From contig LJUF01000181.1 of NCBI GenBank assembly GCA_001303665.1, positions 1-8,414 of the forward strand: a DNA stretch of 8,414 nt. The letters run 5' to 3'. Shown piece by piece: positions 5,678-8,414 of the stretch (the first letter of the stretch is position 1; each line of letters starts with the position of its first letter). A model generated the notes under the pieces. The model ran no database searches. It was not told where the DNA came from and saw nothing but the letters and a program-made list of their open reading frames with translations. The translations under genes were made by a program, and so were the position numbers. The DNA is from Phycisphaerae bacterium SM23_33 (GTDB lineage: Bacteria; Planctomycetota; Phycisphaerae; SM23-33).

Positions 5678-7834
5678 TCATTCCGGCCGGTCGAGCAGGA
5701 CGAAGCCGACCTGGTCCATGGCCTTTTTCCAGACCTTGCCGGTGAGGGGAAATCCCTCGCCGGCCCAATGCACGCCGTCGGAGGCCAGCAGCTTCGTGCG
5801 GTCCGGCTGGGCCTGGAATTCCTCGAACAGATAGCAGATGGGAATCCTGTTGGCCCGGCAGGTCTTGACCAGGGCGGCGTTGTAGCCGGCCTCGGGCCTG
5901 GATTGAGGATCCTTGAAGCCCCGCGGCGGGATGGTGGCGATGACGGGCACGCTGCCGCGCTTCTCGCAGCTGGCGGCCATGGCCAGCAGGTCGTCCATGG
6001 CGGCGGCGATCTCCTTTTCCGACTTGCCGTTGTTGGTGCCCAGCAGGATGAGGCAGAACTCCGGGTTGACGGCCGCCAGGTCCTGCTCGATCCTGCCCCG
6101 GCCGAAGCCGGTGCGCTGGCCGGGATATCCCCTGGCCGCCACGCGATACCGGCCCAGGAAGGCCTCGATGTACGCCCCGTAGTTGGTCGCGTAGGTCAGG
6201 GAATCGCCGAAGGCCAGCGCCAGGCCCTTCTTGACCTTGCCGGCCCCGGCGGCGTGAATCCTGCGGACGTGCTCGGCGTACGCGGCCCGGTCGGTCTCCA
6301 GCTCCGTCGGTTTGGGCTGCTCGAAGCCCCCCGCCGCCCTGGCCGAGACCTCCTTCGACCAACCGGAGAGGTTGTCCTCAAAGTCCGCCGCCAGGACGCG
6401 GTAGCGGTACGTCCCGGCGGCCCGCGGCCGGTCCAGATGCTCCGGCAGGGCCGACTCCGCCAGCTTGGCGAAGCCGCCGTCCTCGCCGGCCCGGCTGATG
6501 ACGTACGTGGCGATCCCGGTGTTGTCGGCCACGCGATTCCAGGTCAGGCGCACGCCCTCGCCGCCGGCCTTGGCCTTCAGGCCGGCCGGGGCCGGCGGCG
6601 CCGTGGTGTCCTCCCCGCGATAGATGACGAAGTCGCGCAGGTGCAGCACGCCCTTGCCGCCCGGCGTGGCCGAACCGTGGAAGCGAACGTTGGAGTAGTC
6701 CGTGGAGCCGGCGACGGTGCTCTCCACCACCGCGTTGTAGCGAAACCGGTCGCAGAAGTAGATCACCGGCAGCCAGGCCCCGCCCAGGAACTCCCGGTAG
6801 GCCTTGCTGGTGGTGTTGTCCTTGGCCCGCTGGTCGAACATGTTCAGCGGCACGCGGTCCACCCCGCCGTCCCCGCGGGCCAGGAAGGCCAGCTTCAGCC
6901 CCGCGGAGTTCTGAATCCTCACCGGGAACTCTCTGGCCGGCCCCTGGCCGCCGTCGGGGATGTCCACGTCGCCGAAGCGGTGATACACCACCACCGAGCC
7001 GGCCGGCGACCCCTTGTCATACGACGGCGGCGGGGGCGGCGGGCTGGCCGTCCGCGTCACCCCGTCCTCGCGCCGGGGGACGTTCACCCCCCGGATCTGC
7101 CCGTAATCGAGCACCTGGTGATAGTCGTTGGAGCCCATGATGGCCCACGACCACTCGGCCGCCGGGCTGGATGGAGTCGGCCCGGGGACCGTCCGGTTGA
7201 GGTTCATGATCCAGGTCTGGCCGGTGCCCACGTAGGCCCCCAGCTCGGCCAGCGGCACCGACAGGGTGACCGTCCAGCCCTGGCTGGGCGTGATGGCGGC
7301 GGCGACCTTGGCCGAGCTGTCCCAGGACCTCTCGTCCCGGACGCTGCCGCGGGTTCGGGCGTCGAACAGCGTGCCGGCGGGGTTGACGATGAAGTGGAAA
7401 TACCCCACCCGCTGGTCGCCGGTGACGAACAGCTCCACGCAGTCGTCCTTCCACACGTCCCCGTCGCGCTGGGTCACGCTCCGGGTGAGCTTGTCGGTCT
7501 CCGGCTGCTGGCACTGCCAGGCCACGTACAGCCTGGTGGCGTCGAAGAGCACGCGGGCGGTGGTCTTCAGCGGGCCGGGCTTGTCGGTGGTGCATTCGCC
7601 CAGCGGAAGCGGCGGGCACTTGGCCCACACCGGCGAGCCGAGCGTGCCGTCGATGGGCGGGCCCTTTTCCACGATGACGACCTGCATCAGCCCGCGCTGG
7701 GGCTTGAGGGCGGCCTGTCCGGCCTGAGCCGGCCCCGCCGCCGTTGCCGGAGCTGCCGGGGCCCGGCCCTCGTCGCCGCCGCAGCCAAAAACCATCAGAC
7801 CGGCCAGTACGATAAACGCAGCCTTCTTCGCCAT
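5678..7834 (-). CDS. Lipoprotein with CBM9-like, beta-sandwich, FN3 and SGNH/GDSL esterase domains
   Basis: This 718-residue protein is probably a surface or periplasmic carbohydrate esterase. A lipoprotein signal (MAKKAAFIVLAGLMVFGC, lipid-attached Cys18) is followed by an Ala/Pro linker. Residues about 50-252 are a CBM9-like sugar-binding module (PPIDGTLGSPVWAKC; LYVAWQC; WKDDCVELFV). A PPPPPP linker (265-270) leads to an unassigned beta-sandwich (278-408) ending LHLRDFVIYRGEDTTAP. FN3 covers about 413-500 (VRLTWNRVADNTGIATYVISR). The SGNH hydrolase is at about 536-700 with the full set of blocks: GDSL with nucleophile Ser545, a glycine in YPGQRT (572), GTNN with Asn601, and DGVHW with Asp686 and His689. 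The esterase therefore appears catalytically intact. The ATG at 7834 has GAGGAA 6 bases upstream. It follows the SMP-30-like gene by 109 bases, with no clear promoter between, so co-transcription is possible. Substrate is unknown; acetylated or otherwise esterified polysaccharide is likely. Confidence 0.9.
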   Translation of the reverse strand: MAKKAAFIVLAGLMVFGCGGDEGRAPAAPATAAGPAQAGQAALKPQRGLMQVVIVEKGPPIDGTLGSPVWAKCPPLPLGECTTDKPGPLKTTARVLFDATRLYVAWQCQQPETDKLTRSVTQRDGDVWKDDCVELFVTGDQRVGYFHFIVNPAGTLFDARTRGSVRDERSWDSSAKVAAAITPSQGWTVTLSVPLAELGAYVGTGQTWIMNLNRTVPGPTPSSPAAEWSWAIMGSNDYHQVLDYGQIRGVNVPRREDGVTRTASPPPPPPSYDKGSPAGSVVVYHRFGDVDIPDGGQGPAREFPVRIQNSAGLKLAFLARGDGGVDRVPLNMFDQRAKDNTTSKAYREFLGGAWLPVIYFCDRFRYNAVVESTVAGSTDYSNVRFHGSATPGGKGVLHLRDFVIYRGEDTTAPPAPAGLKAKAGGEGVRLTWNRVADNTGIATYVISRAGEDGGFAKLAESALPEHLDRPRAAGTYRYRVLAADFEDNLSGWSKEVSARAAGGFEQPKPTELETDRAAYAEHVRRIHAAGAGKVKKGLALAFGDSLTYATNYGAYIEAFLGRYRVAARGYPGQRTGFGRGRIEQDLAAVNPEFCLILLGTNNGKSEKEIAAAMDDLLAMAASCEKRGSVPVIATIPPRGFKDPQSRPEAGYNAALVKTCRANRIPICYLFEEFQAQPDRTKLLASDGVHWAGEGFPLTGKVWKKAMDQVGFVLLDRPE

Positions 7835-7840
7835 GACGAT

Positions 7841-7846
7841 TTCCTC
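7841..7846 (-). promoter_or_regulatory. Ribosome binding site of the SGNH lipoprotein gene
   Basis: The minus strand reads GAGGAA, 6 bases before the ATG at 7834. It supports this start, which also gives a proper lipoprotein signal peptide. Confidence 0.65.
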
Positions 7847-7943
7847 TCCAGCTATCCTGATGCCTCGCCCGAGCGCTTCGCGGAACCGATTCGCCAGCCG
7901 CCCCGCCGAGCGCAGCCATCCGCACTGTTCGCGTCGCTGGCGG

Positions 7944-8414
7944 CTATCCTATTCGAGAGCGGAACTCCGGCAAGCCCTTTGCACTGACCTTCAGTCGGTA
8001 CAGCGTGCCGTCGGCCGTATCGGCGCCGTCCGAGCCGCCGGCCGTGGTCACGTACAGCTCATCCAGCCCGTCGCCGCCAAAGATCACCGAGGAGACCTTG
8101 GCCACGGGGAACTGGATCTTCTCGATGAGGCTGCCCTCGGGGCTGTAGCGAAATACCGCCCACCCGTCCCAGCGGGCCGACCAGATGCTGCCGCCCGCAT
8201 CCACCGTCATGCCGTCGGGGGTGCTGCCCTCGGCCGACAGGTCCAGGAAGACCCGGCGGTTCGACAGCTCGCCGTTGGCCTGGTCGTAGTCGAACCGGAA
8301 GATCTTTCGGGCGCTGGAGTCGGTCCAGTAGAAGCCCTTGCGGTCGGGGGTGAACGCCATGCCGTTGGAGATGCCGGTGCCCTTGAACAGGCAGGTGGCG
8401 CGGCCGTCGGCCTC
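7944..8414 (-). CDS. SMP-30/gluconolactonase-family protein, C-terminal part (start outside window)
   Basis: The frame is open to the right edge, so only the last 156 residues are visible and the internal ATG at 8360 is not the start. Family hallmarks of the SMP-30/gluconolactonase/LRE beta-propeller are clear: GTGISNGMAFTPD near the visible N-terminus, whose Asn (codon 8366-8364) matches a metal ligand of the family; FYWTDSSARKIFRFDYDQ; GELSNRRVFLDL; TPDGMTVDAGGSIW, whose Asp after TV matches another metal ligand; and the ending VSSVIFGGDGLDELYVTTA. Such proteins are calcium- or zinc-dependent lactonases that open sugar lactones such as gluconolactone. The visible part includes two of the usual metal ligands; the N-terminal glutamate ligand lies outside. 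Whether it has a signal peptide cannot be seen. It lies 109 bases upstream of the SGNH lipoprotein gene on the same strand, suggesting a shared role in sugar use. Confidence 0.92.
   Translation of the reverse strand, partial: EADGRATCLFKGTGISNGMAFTPDRKGFYWTDSSARKIFRFDYDQANGELSNRRVFLDLSAEGSTPDGMTVDAGGSIWSARWDGWAVFRYSPEGSLIEKIQFPVAKVSSVIFGGDGLDELYVTTAGGSDGADTADGTLYRLKVSAKGLPEFRSRIG

Noticed and set aside
7892..7942. 7-bp inverted repeat (CGCCAGC/GCTGGCG) between the SMP-30-like and SGNH genes as a terminator
   Set aside because: The stem is short, the loop is 37 bases and there is no T run. Such matches are expected by chance in GC-rich DNA.
4841..7987. A very long plus-strand open frame (about 1048 codons)
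   Set aside because: It lies antisense to the mtfA-type gene and the SGNH lipoprotein gene, both clear homologues. Its product is low-complexity, rich in Ala, Gly, Arg, Pro, Val and Leu, as expected for the antisense of GC-rich codons.
1..8414. tRNA, rRNA, CRISPR array, insertion sequence, phage or defence genes
   Set aside because: I saw no repeat-spacer pattern, terminal inverted repeats, transposase or phage protein motifs, and no tRNA-like cloverleaf sequence.

Overview
The window is GC-rich bacterial chromosome with tightly packed genes on both strands. The gene content suggests a Planctomycetota-like bacterium, perhaps of the Phycisphaerae type. It has secreted or lipid-anchored multidomain carbohydrate-active proteins with CBM9, FN3 and SGNH modules, an SMP-30 lactonase-like protein, and a ClpP/NfeD-type protein fused to an N-terminal small beta domain of a kind I associate with planctomycetes. 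This is a judgement from protein style. No rRNA or marker gene is present to confirm it.

Layout from left to right. Positions 1-2136 (minus) hold a secreted protein with an FN3-like region and an alpha/beta-hydrolase-like C-terminus. It runs off the left edge and is broken by a one-base frameshift near 1340-1358. Positions 2137-2453 are a divergent intergenic region with a good extended -10 promoter for the rightward gene. Positions 2454-3899 (plus) encode a ClpP/NfeD-like S49-type protein with a long C-terminal coiled coil. Positions 4115-4462 (plus) encode a three-helix membrane protein of unknown function. It converges, with a 4-base gap, on 4467-4712 (minus), a two-helix membrane protein. 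That gene's start overlaps by 4 bases the stop of an mtfA-type zinc peptidase gene (4709-5545, minus). Positions 5678-7834 (minus) encode a lipoprotein with CBM9, a beta-sandwich, FN3 and an SGNH/GDSL esterase. Positions 7944-8414 (minus) are the C-terminal half of an SMP-30/gluconolactonase-family protein, cut by the right edge.

The SMP-30-like gene and the SGNH lipoprotein gene lie in line and could form a short sugar or ester processing operon at the cell surface. mtfA and the small membrane protein gene form a second, translationally coupled unit. Three genes share a near-identical extended -10 element, TGGTANAATG. Its trailing ATG creates false upstream start codons at two of them.

I found no tRNA, rRNA, CRISPR array, insertion sequence, phage gene or defence system. 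The points most worth attention are the ClpP-like/coiled-coil fusion, the frameshifted hydrolase with its missing nucleophile serine, the shared promoter element, and the mtfA/membrane-protein pair.
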